A stretch of DNA of 20,364 bases. Source: Chloroflexota bacterium (GTDB lineage Bacteria > Chloroflexota > Dormibacteria > Dormibacterales > Dormibacteraceae). Below, one piece after another: positions 13,380-20,364 of this stretch; position 1 is the first letter of the stretch, and every line of letters starts with the position of its first letter. The position numbers and the translations under genes are program-made. The notes below the pieces were generated by a model. It was given only the letters and a program-made list of their open reading frames with translations, had not been told where the DNA came from and made no database searches. Location: NCBI GenBank assembly GCA_005880175.1, contig VBJR01000211.1, positions 1-20,364 of the forward strand, written 5' to 3'.

Positions 13380-16109
13380 GAGCCGGCGTGGGGCAGGTCG
13401 AACGGCAGCTCGTCCTGCGGCGGCGGCTCCGGCGCCCGTTCGGCCGCGCGGCGGCGCCGCGGAGCCGGAGCGGCCGGCCCCGGCACGATCTCCAGGTCGT
13501 CCACGGCCTTGACCGCCCGGCGCCGCTTCGGCTTCGGCGCCGCCTCGGCCGAGCCGTTGGCGGGCGGGGCCTCGCTCGCGGCCACCTCGAGGGCGGCCGC
13601 CGGCTCCTCCGCGGCCGGCTCGGCCTTGCGGGTGGTCCGGCGCCGCGGCCTGGGGGCCGGCGACTCGGCCGCCGGCTGCGGCGGCGCCTGGGCCCTGGGC
13701 GCCGTGCGCCGGCGCGGCTTCTGGGCGGCAGCCTCCGCGGGCTCCGCCGCCTCGGCCCGCGGCTCCATCTCCACCGGCGCCGCGGCCTCGGGGGGCAGCG
13801 CCGGCTCGATCGGATCGGCCGGCGGCTCGGGCGCCTCGACCGCCTCGATCTCCAGGGCGACCTCGTCGCCGACCGGCTCGTCGACGCCCTCCACGACCGC
13901 GGTCGTGACTTCGCCCGTCGCCTCGGCGGCGGCCAGGTCGCGGTTGCGCTTCTTTCGCCGGTTCCGGCGCCGCTCGCCGCGCTTCGGCTTCGAGAGGCGC
14001 TGCACCTGGGAGCGGATGCCGACCCGCTGGCACGCCGTCACCACCGCGCCGACGCCGGCCACCAGACCCTCCTCCTGGCAGTGCTCGAACAGCGGCCCGA
14101 ACAGCTCTGGCGCGCCGCCGATCACCGTCCTGGAGTCGCCCACGATCACGAGCAGCTTCTTGGCCCGGGAGATGGCCACGTTCACGCGGTTGGGGTCGTT
14201 GAGGAACCCGATCGCGGCCCGGTCGTTGGAGCGGACCAGGGACAGGATCACGCCGTCCGACTCGCGGCCCTCGAACGCGTCCACCGACTCGATGTCGTCC
14301 GGCGGCACGATGCCCTTGAGGGAGGAGACGAGCCTGTTGACCTGCGAGTTGTACATCGCGATCACCGCCAGCTTCGCCTTCCGGACGCGCTTGCGGATGA
14401 TCGTGGTGATGTCCTTGCAGAGGGCGACCTCGAACTCGTTCGCCACGGACTTCTGGGCGTCCCGGTACTCCTCCTGGGCCCCGGTGTCCCAGACGAGCTC
14501 GCGGTCGAACGGCCACGGCAGCGGCATCCGCGGGTGCGGCGCCTCGTGGACCAGCTTGCCCTCGTAGAAGAGGTCGGACACGACCCGGCCGATCGGCTCC
14601 CGCATCCGGTACTGGCGGGGCAGCATGATCCATGACCGGCGGCAGCTGGTTCAGGTCGCCGATCATCACCCAGCGCTTGGCCAGCGGCATGAGGGCCAGC
14701 GCCTCGTTGGCCCGGACCTTGTTGGCCTCGTCCAGGATCAGCCAGTCGAACGTCCGGAAGCGGAGCCGGGAGTCGATCGCGAGCCGGTTGCACGTGCCCG
14801 CCACCAGGTTGAACGGCTCCAGGTCGTCGCCCTCGACCAGCGTGTGGCGGAGCCGGCGCGGGACCTTGCCCGGCTCGGCGACGCGGGCCTGCCGCACGTG
14901 CGAGAACCCGAGCAGGCGCTCCTGGCCGGTGTCCACCGCGTCGTTCGAGTGCGAGGACAGGAGGATCGACGCGTTCGGGTTCCGGCCCAGGATGCGCCGG
15001 ATCGACTCGACGATCGCCGTGGTCTTGCCGGTGCCGGGCGGGCCCTGGATCAGGTACAGCTGGCCGGGCCGCATGCCCATCACGCGCGCCACCGCCTCCG
15101 CCTGCTCTTCGTTGGGGTCGGGCAGGTGGTGCGCGCGCCGGCCCTCCAGCGCCATCCGCGGCGGCGAGCCGAGCCAGCCGGGGTCGGCCAGCATCGCGGC
15201 CAGCGCGCCCGTGCGCGGGGAGCCGATCTGGAGCTGCCGGATCACCGACTTCTGCGCGTCGAACATCTCCACGCTGGCGGTCGGCAGCACCACGCCCTCG
15301 TCGGGCAGCGGGTCGTACCGCCGGAAGGAGACCCAGAGTGTGCTGCCCTGGACCCGGTCGAGGGTCATGCCCCGGTACTCGGGGAAGCCGGCGGACCGGA
15401 CGGTCAGGGAGTCGATGCCCCGGTAGATCCGGGCGTCGCTGTTGTCCACCAGGCGGAGGGCGGCGCGGACGTACTCGCCGCCGCGCATGTCCTCCCCGCA
15501 CTCCGGGCAGTGGATGCCGTTGGAGGTCGGGCAGATCGTCTCGCAGCGCGGGCACTCGATCCACTGCTCCACCGCCTCGTAGCGGCGGACGGTCGCCTCG
15601 GCCAGCTTCTCGCGGTAGTCGCGGAGGTGCTCGATGAACCGGACCGTCGAGTCGAGGATCGGCAGCTGCTTCGCCTCCTCGCGGAGGACCAGCGCCGTGA
15701 AGCCCTCGAGGTCGCCGTCCCACTCCTTGACCAGCGCGAGCTCGCGGTAGCGCAGGTTCAGGCGCGACTTCTCCATCACGTACTCGCGCTCGAGCTGCTG
15801 CATGTCCACGATCTCGAGCGCCAGGCCCAGCGGGGTGCGGCCGAGCCGCCCGGTGAGAAGCGTCTGGTCCACCTGGCCGATGAACTCCAGGGGCTTCTCG
15901 GGCTTGCTGCACGTGTACGTCCCCTCGATCTCTCCTCGCTCTTCGAGGGTCTGCCGGAGCCATTCCGGACCGTCGGGGATGATCGCCAGCTTGGCGGCCG
16001 CAGGGCTCCCGGGTCGCACCCGGATGCCCAGCCGCCCAGCCTGGATCTCCTCGCCCGGAATCTCCGGCTGCCAGAGCGGGAGGATGTCGCCGGGGTTAGC
16101 CGTGCTCAT
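13376..16109 (-). pseudogene. zinc-ribbon SF1 helicase (UPF1/DNA2-like), disrupted by internal deletion and frameshift
   Basis: The first part (MSTANPGD start at 16109) has a coiled N-terminus, a zinc ribbon with C186-x2-C189 and C201-x2-C204, Walker A GPPGTGKT (356-363), Walker B WLILDEAN (D460-E461) and GDLNQLPPV (484-492). The second part, in another frame from about 14626, resumes with RQYRMREPIGRVVSDLFYEG, then SVDAFEGRESDGVILSL and NVAISRAKKLLVIVGD (motifs V and VI), followed by a roughly 200-residue basic Ala/Pro/Glu/Arg-rich tail ending DLPHAGS. In intact relatives some 30-60 residues, including a SLFERL-like segment, separate QLPPV from QYRM; here they are absent and the frame changes. 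Functional relatives unwind RNA or DNA. A sequencing or assembly error is possible. The second part's ATG at 14626 could start a fragment lacking the ATP site. Confidence 0.8.
14618..14640 (-). other. deletion/frameshift junction in the helicase gene
   Basis: On the minus strand the upstream frame reads QLPPVMD and then loses similarity, while QYRM begins within four codons in the other frame. The plus strand here carries CATGA twice (14624-14628 and 14631-14635), a short direct repeat of the kind found at slippage or microhomology deletions. The same pattern could come from a misassembly. Confidence 0.6.
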
Positions 16110-16193
16110 AGGGCTGGGTCGCCAGCCACGTCAGCGGCGGGGACTGAAGTGGGATCAAGGCGTTGGCAAGAGGGCCTATTTGGGGGAAGGCCC

Positions 16194-16214
16194 GCGCACC
16201 ACTGTTCGGTGCGC
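16194..16214. other. perfect hairpin in the 215-base gap upstream of the helicase gene
   Basis: GCGCACC (16194-16200) and GGTGCGC (16208-16214) form a seven-base-pair stem with a seven-base loop. It lies downstream of the MFS stop and upstream of the helicase start, both on the minus strand, so it may end the MFS message or lie in the helicase leader. No T-run follows. Confidence 0.45.
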
Positions 16215-16229
16215 TTACAGGTTGAACAA

Positions 16230-16235
16230 ATTCTA
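16230..16235 (-). promoter_or_regulatory. -10 element (TAGAAT) for the helicase operon
   Basis: TAGAAT on the minus strand (16235-16230) is the best -10 match in the gap 16110-16324. Transcription from about 16223 would give a leader of roughly 114 bases that includes the hairpin at 16194-16214. The -35 (TCACTG at 17 bases) is weak. Nothing else was recognised in this gap. Confidence 0.4.
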
Positions 16236-16324
16236 GCCGGATAGCAAGCGATCAGTGAAGCGCACCTCGTGCTCGGAGCCTCGCTCGCCCCGATAAGCAT
16301 ACCCGCTGGCCGCCGAAACGAATC

Positions 16325-17578
16325 CTACGGGGCCAGCGCCTCGCCCCGCGTCTCGGGCAGGAGGAGCAGCAGGAGGGCCGCCGCGACGGCGCCCGCGGCC
16401 GTCGCGGCGAGGCTCGGCCCCAGGCCCAGCCGGGGCTGGAGCAGCCCGACCAGCTGGAAGCCGGCGGCCCCGCCCACGGCGCCCGCGACCGACCCGACGG
16501 ACTCCGACGTGGCGCGCGCCCGGGTCGGGAACAGCTCGCCGTACCACGCGCCCAGCACCGGCACGCCCGCGCTCGCGAGCACGCTCCAGACCACGTTGCC
16601 CGCCCAGTACGCCGCCTGCGCCCCGGTGAACGTGGCCGCGGTGGCGATCGCGGTCAGCAGCCCCAGGCCCGCGCCCAGGCGGCGGCGGCCCCAGCGGTCG
16701 GAGAGCCGGCCGCCGACCAGGAACGCCGGCACCGACGCGGCGCCCGCCGCCACCATGACCGCGCTGATCCGGGTCGGGCTCAGGGCCAGCACGCGGCTGC
16801 CGTACAGCGCGGCCAGCAGGCTGGCCGGCGAGTACAGCAGGGCGCCGAACGCCGACCAGGCGGCCACGACCGCCAGGCGCGCGCGCCACGGCGGCTCCAG
16901 CAGGACCCGCAGCGGCAGGCGAGGGGCGCCCGCCGCTGCGGTCGAGGCGGTCCAGGCCCGGCTCTCGCGGAGCAGGACCGCCAGCACCGCGGCGCCGGCC
17001 AGGCCGCCGCCCCCGGCCAGGTACAGCACGCGCCAGTGCGGGGCCACCAGCGGGTACAGGACGGTCGTCAGCCCGGCCCCGGCGCCGGCCGCCACCGTGA
17101 TCGCGGCCACCGCCAGGCCGCGCTGGTCGGGCGCCACCTCCTCGATCACGAGCGCCGTGGCCACGCCCCCGGCGACCGTCTCGAAGCACACGGCCACCAC
17201 CCGGCTGGCAGCCAGCCACGCGACGGTCGGCGCCGCCGCGCTGAACAGGTTGGCCAGCGAGAAGCCGGCCACCGCCAGGATCAGCAGGCGGCGGCGGCCC
17301 ACGCGATCGGCCTGCATCGCGATCGGCAGCGCCGCGATCGTGCCCAGCGACAGCGCCGACCCGAGCCGGCTCAGGTCGGCGACCGGCGTCCGGAAGTCGG
17401 CCGCGATCGCCGGCAGCGCCAGGATCAGCACCGCGCTGTCGAAGCTGACCAGCAGCGACGCCAGCCCGGCGAGCGCCAGCGGCCGCAGCGCGCCGCCGCG
17501 CAGCAGGGCCGTGGCGTCGCTCAGGAAATGCGGCCCAGCTTCCGGAGCAGCCACGGCCCGGGGCCGAGGAAGCCGCAC
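16325..17578 (-). CDS. major facilitator superfamily transporter
   Basis: Up to 417 residues with about 12 hydrophobic segments. The cytoplasmic loop motif between segments 2 and 3 is present (AMQADRVGRRRLLIL), with its repeat between 8 and 9 (GGRLSDRWGRRRLGAG); the C-terminus ends LLLLPETRGEALAP, the PETRG signature frequent in the sugar-porter-like MFS group. Substrate unknown. The GTG at 17578 overlaps the upstream CPBP gene by 58 bases; an in-frame GTG at 17554 is an alternative and no ribosome site decides. The overlap suggests translational coupling with the CPBP protease. Confidence 0.85.
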   Translation of the reverse strand: MRLPRPRAVAAPEAGPHFLSDATALLRGGALRPLALAGLASLLVSFDSAVLILALPAIAADFRTPVADLSRLGSALSLGTIAALPIAMQADRVGRRRLLILAVAGFSLANLFSAAAPTVAWLAASRVVAVCFETVAGGVATALVIEEVAPDQRGLAVAAITVAAGAGAGLTTVLYPLVAPHWRVLYLAGGGGLAGAAVLAVLLRESRAWTASTAAAGAPRLPLRVLLEPPWRARLAVVAAWSAFGALLYSPASLLAALYGSRVLALSPTRISAVMVAAGAASVPAFLVGGRLSDRWGRRRLGAGLGLLTAIATAATFTGAQAAYWAGNVVWSVLASAGVPVLGAWYGELFPTRARATSESVGSVAGAVGGAAGFQLVGLLQPRLGLGPSLAATAAGAVAAALLLLLLPETRGEALAP

Positions 17579-18180
17579 GTCGCGCCCGCGTGCACCAGCG
17601 TGATGCCGAGGAGCGACGGCGGACCGGGCAGCAGCCAGAAGGCCAGCGCCACGGGGACCCCGACCAGCGCGGTCGCCGCGACGTCGATCCAGGCCCAGCC
17701 GCCGAGCCGGTGGTACAGCACGTACGCGGCCGTGCCGGCCAGGATCCCGGCCGCCGGCCCGGCGAACGCGGTCAGCCCGCCCTGCAGCAGCCCCCGGAAG
17801 ATGACCTCCTCGATCGGGGCGTTGAGGACGTAGTAGCCGGCCTGGAGGCCCATGTCGTACGTGCTGGCGGGCACCTTGAGGCTGCCCCGGTGCCGGGTGA
17901 GGAGGACCTGGAGCAGGCAGCTGGCGGCGAAGAACACGAGGGCGCCGGCCAGCCCGAACGCCAGCTGCACGTCCAGCCGGCCGGGACCCAGCCCGAGCCA
18001 GCGCGGCTGCCAGACGACCCAGACCACGATCGCGACCGCGGTGAACGGAACGAGCCGCGAGAGCAGGTCGGGCCGCATCCAGGCCACGCTGTCGCTCGTG
18101 CGCGTGAGCACCAGCCGAGGGAGGGCCGGCCGCTCGATGGGGACGGTCGCAGCGTGAAGCTTGACCCGGTCTCGGTCCAC
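17521..18180 (-). CDS. CPBP-family intramembrane metalloprotease (CAAX protease/ABI type)
   Basis: 219 residues with several membrane segments. The three CPBP motifs are present: APIEEVIFRG (E124, E125, R129), YVLYHR (H157) and ITLVHAG (H197), the zinc ligands and catalytic glutamates of the Rce1-like fold. Bacterial members process or protect against peptides such as bacteriocins, but the target here is unknown. The GTG at 18180 is the longest start; an ATG at 18078 (residue 35) would begin just before the first membrane helix and is a real alternative. The start lies between the -35 and -10 of the divergent promoter at 18161-18190. The gene overlaps the MFS gene downstream. Confidence 0.85.
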   Translation of the reverse strand: MDRDRVKLHAATVPIERPALPRLVLTRTSDSVAWMRPDLLSRLVPFTAVAIVVWVVWQPRWLGLGPGRLDVQLAFGLAGALVFFAASCLLQVLLTRHRGSLKVPASTYDMGLQAGYYVLNAPIEEVIFRGLLQGGLTAFAGPAAGILAGTAAYVLYHRLGGWAWIDVAATALVGVPVALAFWLLPGPPSLLGITLVHAGATCGFLGPGPWLLRKLGRIS

Positions 18181-18190
18181 CCGCTAAGGT
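18161..18190 (+). promoter_or_regulatory. sigma70-type promoter of the envelope gene
   Basis: TTGACC (18161-18166), an 18-base spacer and TAAGGT (18185-18190); transcription would start near 18197. The -35 lies inside the first codons of the divergent CPBP gene, so either the two units compete or the CPBP start is really at the internal ATG. Confidence 0.5.
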
Positions 18191-18261
18191 CTGCCCCGGC
18201 TGTCGGATCGGACCAGGTGCATAGCCTGGATTGTGAGGTATTTCCCGGACCCTTGACCACT

Positions 18262-19065
18262 GTGCAAGGAGTGGCGCGCCTCGGCGCGCTCACGTCGCCG
18301 TGGACGTGGATCGGCGCGCTGCTCGTGGCGGCCGCGCTGGCCGTGCTCGGCCACACCTCGGCCGAGGCGGCGGGTGACGACCCGCACTCCGACCAGCCCG
18401 GCCTGCTCGCGTCCGTGGCCGCGACGGCCGACGGCATCGGCGGCGCGTCGCCGCTGACCGCTCCCGTCGCTGGCGCGCTGCGCCAGGTCCCGGCGGTGGA
18501 CGCCGTGAGCACCGGGTCCCTGCTGCCGGCGGTCGCCCCGCTCGCCGGGGACCAGCCCCTGGTGCGGGATGCCATCGCCCCGCTGCGCCCGGCGCTGACG
18601 GCGGTGGGCGGCGCGCTGCCCGCCCCGGTGGTCGGCGTCGCCCACGACGTGGTCGGCTCCCTGCCCGAGACCGTGGCGGCGGCGCCGGCCGTCGAGTCCC
18701 CGGCCCCGCGCCCGGAGCCGGCCATGCCCGCCGCCGCCGGGGCGATGCCGGCCCGGGTCTGGCGCTCCCAGCCCCAGCTGCTCCTGGCCGACCCCACGGC
18801 ACAGGCGCTGCCGCGCACGGCCCCGGCCGGCGCGACTCCCCCCGACCCGAACGCTCCCTGGACGCCCGGGCTCCCCTCGCTGCCCCCGGGCGCGCCCGGC
18901 ACGGGCGGCCTGGCCGCGCTCACCGCCGGCCTCGTCGCCTCCGTCGCCTGGGTCGCGGTGCTGACCCTGCTCCTCGCCCTGGTCGTCCTGGCCCGGGCGC
19001 GCATGGCCGCGCCGCTCGCTCTGCGCTCCGCGATGCACGCGTCGCGGATGCGCCGGCCTGGCTGA
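18262..19065 (+). CDS. secreted/envelope protein with signal peptide and C-terminal membrane segment
   Basis: 267 residues from the GTG at 18262. A signal peptide is clear: basic n-region, hydrophobic WIGALLVAAALAVLGH (about 16-31), cleavage near SAEA-A. The body is Ala/Pro/Val/Leu-rich with several LPxAVxPL-type segments, then a Pro/Gly-rich stretch and a strong C-terminal helix (about 216-249, VAWVAVLTLLLALVVLARAR) ending in Arg-rich residues. This is the topology of a cell-surface protein held in the membrane by its C-terminus. I do not recognise the family. The start is uncertain: GTG 18217, TTG 18253 and GTG 18271 are in frame and no ribosome site decides; 18262 gives the most typical signal peptide. 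It precedes a secreted repeat protein on the same strand. Confidence 0.7.
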   Translation: MQGVARLGALTSPWTWIGALLVAAALAVLGHTSAEAAGDDPHSDQPGLLASVAATADGIGGASPLTAPVAGALRQVPAVDAVSTGSLLPAVAPLAGDQPLVRDAIAPLRPALTAVGGALPAPVVGVAHDVVGSLPETVAAAPAVESPAPRPEPAMPAAAGAMPARVWRSQPQLLLADPTAQALPRTAPAGATPPDPNAPWTPGLPSLPPGAPGTGGLAALTAGLVASVAWVAVLTLLLALVVLARARMAAPLALRSAMHASRMRRPG

Positions 19066-19097
19066 TCGACCCGACGCGGCGCTAGCCAGGCGTCTCC

Positions 19098-19140
19098 GTC
19101 TCCCCGTCTCCGCCTCGGCGGCGCCGTGGCGCGGGGAGAC
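19098..19140 (+). terminator. hairpin between the two envelope genes
   Basis: GTCTCCCCG (19098-19106) and CGGGGAGAC (19132-19140) are perfect nine-base arms around a 25-base GC-rich loop with further pairing potential. It lies 33 bases after the first stop and 49 before the next start. No T-run follows, so it could be a terminator, attenuator or leader structure. Confidence 0.45.
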
Positions 19141-19188
19141 ATCCCTCCCACTCCTCATCCTATTTCCGTTCAGGAGGTTTCTTTCTGC

Positions 19189-20364
19189 ATGGTTTCGCGT
19201 GTTGCGGCTTGCCCGATGGAGGGTGAGTCCAATCAGCCCGACTCGATCCACGAGTCGGTTCGCCGGCTGCTGCGCTGGCGCTACCTCATGGTGGCGGGCG
19301 TCAGCGTGGCGGCGTGGGTCGCCATCGGCTCGACCAGCGCACTGGCCGCCGATCGCGGTCACGTGCACCAGTCGAACGCGAACACGTCCACCACGGCGGT
19401 GGACAACAACGACGGGCAGTCCACCGGCCTGATCGCCGGGCCCGTCGTGGCGCCGGTGACCGTGGGGGTCCAGACCAACCTCACCGGACCGGTCGACGTC
19501 AACGCCCTCAGCAACCAGGCCGACAGCGGCAACGGGCCGGCCGGCGTGGACCAGTCCAACTCGAACAGCTCGACCACCGTCGTGAACAACCACAACGGGC
19601 AGTCGGCGGGCCTGATCGCCGGCCCGGTGGTGGCGCCGGTGACCGCCGCCGTCCAGACGAACGCCAACGGTCCGGCCAACGTCAACGCGGGCAGCAACCA
19701 GGCCGGCAGCGGCAACGGCGCCGGCGGCGACGTGTCGCAGTCGAACGCCAGCTCGTCCATGACGCTCGTGGACAACAGCGGCGCCCAGTCCACGGGCCTG
19801 GTGGCCGGCCCGATCGTGGCGCCGATCACCCTCGGCCTCCAGAACAACCTGGAAGGCCCGATCAACGGCAACCTGGCCAGCAACCAGGCCGACAGCGGCA
19901 ACGGCGCCGACGGCGAGCTCCGCCAGACCAACCTCAACCGCTCGACCACCGTCCTGGACAACCAGGGCGCGCAGTCGACCGGGGTGGTCTCGGGCCCGAT
20001 CGTCGTCCCGGTCACCGGCCAGCTGGGCACCAACCTCAGCGGGCCGGCCAACGTCAACGCCCTGAGCAACCAGTCCCACAGCGGCAACGCCAGCGGCGGC
20101 GGCAGCGTGATGAGCCACCCCGACGGCGGCCAGACCCCGCCGGGCGGCAACGACCCGCAGCAGACGAACATCAACGAGTCGGCAACCCTGGTGGACAACC
20201 GCGGGGCCCAGTCCGCGGCCGCGGGCGGCGTGGCCGGCCCGATCGTGGCCCCGATCACCCCGCAGGTCGGGACGAACGTGAACGGCCCCGCCAACGTCGA
20301 CGCCGGCAGCAACCAGGCCGGCAGCGGCAACGGCGCCATCGGCGACGTGCAGCAGAGCAACTTC
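19189..20364 (+). CDS. secreted Asn/Gln/Ser-rich tandem-repeat protein, 3' end outside window
   Basis: The frame is open from ATG 19189 to the window end, at least 392 residues. AGGAGG at 19172-19177 lies 11 bases upstream. A long n-region (1-31) precedes a hydrophobic segment YLMVAGVSVAAWVAIG and a likely signal cleavage at SALA-AD (about residue 53). From residue 61 the protein is tandem repeats of about 61-64 residues: Q(S/T)NxNxSxTxVDN, then AQSTGLxAGPIVAPxT, xxTNxxGPxNVNAxSNQ and AxSGNG. Five full repeats and the start of a sixth are visible; repeat four carries a 17-residue insert. There is no Cys in the repeats. Regular Asn/Gln/Ser spacing with alternating small and hydrophobic residues suggests stacked beta-strands, as in curlin, rodlin or chaplin-like surface fibres, but I do not recognise the exact family. 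Confidence 0.8.
   Translation, partial: MVSRVAACPMEGESNQPDSIHESVRRLLRWRYLMVAGVSVAAWVAIGSTSALAADRGHVHQSNANTSTTAVDNNDGQSTGLIAGPVVAPVTVGVQTNLTGPVDVNALSNQADSGNGPAGVDQSNSNSSTTVVNNHNGQSAGLIAGPVVAPVTAAVQTNANGPANVNAGSNQAGSGNGAGGDVSQSNASSSMTLVDNSGAQSTGLVAGPIVAPITLGLQNNLEGPINGNLASNQADSGNGADGELRQTNLNRSTTVLDNQGAQSTGVVSGPIVVPVTGQLGTNLSGPANVNALSNQSHSGNASGGGSVMSHPDGGQTPPGGNDPQQTNINESATLVDNRGAQSAAAGGVAGPIVAPITPQVGTNVNGPANVDAGSNQAGSGNGAIGDVQQSNF
19369..20364 (+). repeat. in-frame tandem repeats of about 183-192 bp
   Basis: Units start at the Q-(S/T)-N codons at 19369, 19552, 19738, 19924, 20161 and 20353. Spacings are 183, 186, 186, 237 and 192 bases, all multiples of three. The units are diverged at the DNA level but keep the order QSN / VDN / AGPxVxPxT / TNxxGP / SNQ / SGN. 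Confidence 0.85.

Noticed and set aside
13388..14635. Plus-strand open frame opposite the helicase 3' half
   Set aside because: Arg/Leu/Gly-rich with no motif; the minus strand carries helicase motifs V and VI.
14600..14660. Programmed ribosomal frameshift in the helicase
   Set aside because: No slippery heptamer is visible and conserved residues are missing, so a simple frame change would not restore the protein.
16106..16300. Small minus-strand ORF (64 codons) in the gap upstream of the helicase
   Set aside because: No ribosome site, no recognisable pattern, and codon use unlike the neighbours.
18184..20118. Minus-strand 644-codon open frame opposite the envelope genes
   Set aside because: Only reflects the repeats and GC-rich code on the plus strand, where signal peptides and a ribosome site are present.
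19359..20360. Repetitive minus-strand open frame opposite the repeat gene
   Set aside because: Its apparent repeats are the antisense of the plus-strand repeats; the plus frame has a Shine-Dalgarno, ATG and signal peptide.

Overview
The window is very GC-rich, with near-total G/C at third codon positions and frequent GTG starts. Several genes have a -10 hexamer only 7-13 bases before the start codon, i.e. leaderless or near-leaderless transcripts. With the gene content (STAND protein with TIR and WD40, ArsR-type regulator with a long N-terminal domain, bactofilin, DUF3891, secreted Asn-rich repeat protein) this suggests an actinobacterium. A Thermoleophilia-like or related soil lineage is my guess, not a demonstrated assignment.

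Left block (1-7839, all +): the 3' end of a cupin-like gene overlaps an inositol-monophosphatase-family gene by 10 bases. After 44 bases comes a giant STAND gene (1330-6990, 1886 aa) and then a DUF3891 gene. The giant protein reads: TIR, Pro-rich linker, metallophosphoesterase-like domain with its metal ligands largely lost, a region resembling a restriction-endonuclease fold, NACHT ATPase, helical arm, pentapeptide repeats, 15 WD40 repeats, conserved C-terminal tail. This is the strongest candidate for an unusual system: a probable TIR-effector sensor of the antiviral or cell-death type carrying what looks like a dead phosphoesterase module.

Middle block (7867-12580): a small membrane-anchored protein, a convergent methyltransferase with a strong shared hairpin terminator, a bactofilin, an ArsR/DUF5937 regulator, a short AT-rich control region with nested dyads and two overlapping divergent promoters, a small leaderless ORF, an acyl-CoA synthetase, and a stand-alone receiver protein divergent from it.

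Right block (12543-18180, all -): a CPBP protease gene overlaps an MFS transporter gene. After a 215-base gap comes a zinc-ribbon SF1 (UPF1/DNA2-like) helicase gene, then an NAD-binding DUF1932 oxidoreductase whose start overlaps the helicase stop as ATGA. The helicase is broken near 14626-14632: the segment between the GDxxQLPPV motif and the QYRM motif is missing and the frame changes. Because of the high GC, the upstream frame stays open through the oxidoreductase and makes a misleading 1188-codon ORF.

End (18262-20364, +): two envelope genes. The first is a Pro/Ala-rich protein with a signal peptide and a C-terminal membrane segment. The second, cut by the window edge, is a secreted protein of tandem ~62-residue Asn/Gln/Ser-rich repeats and is a plausible surface fibre or amyloid component.

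No tRNA, rRNA, CRISPR array, insertion sequence or replication origin was recognised. There is no gene-free stretch longer than about 215 bases.
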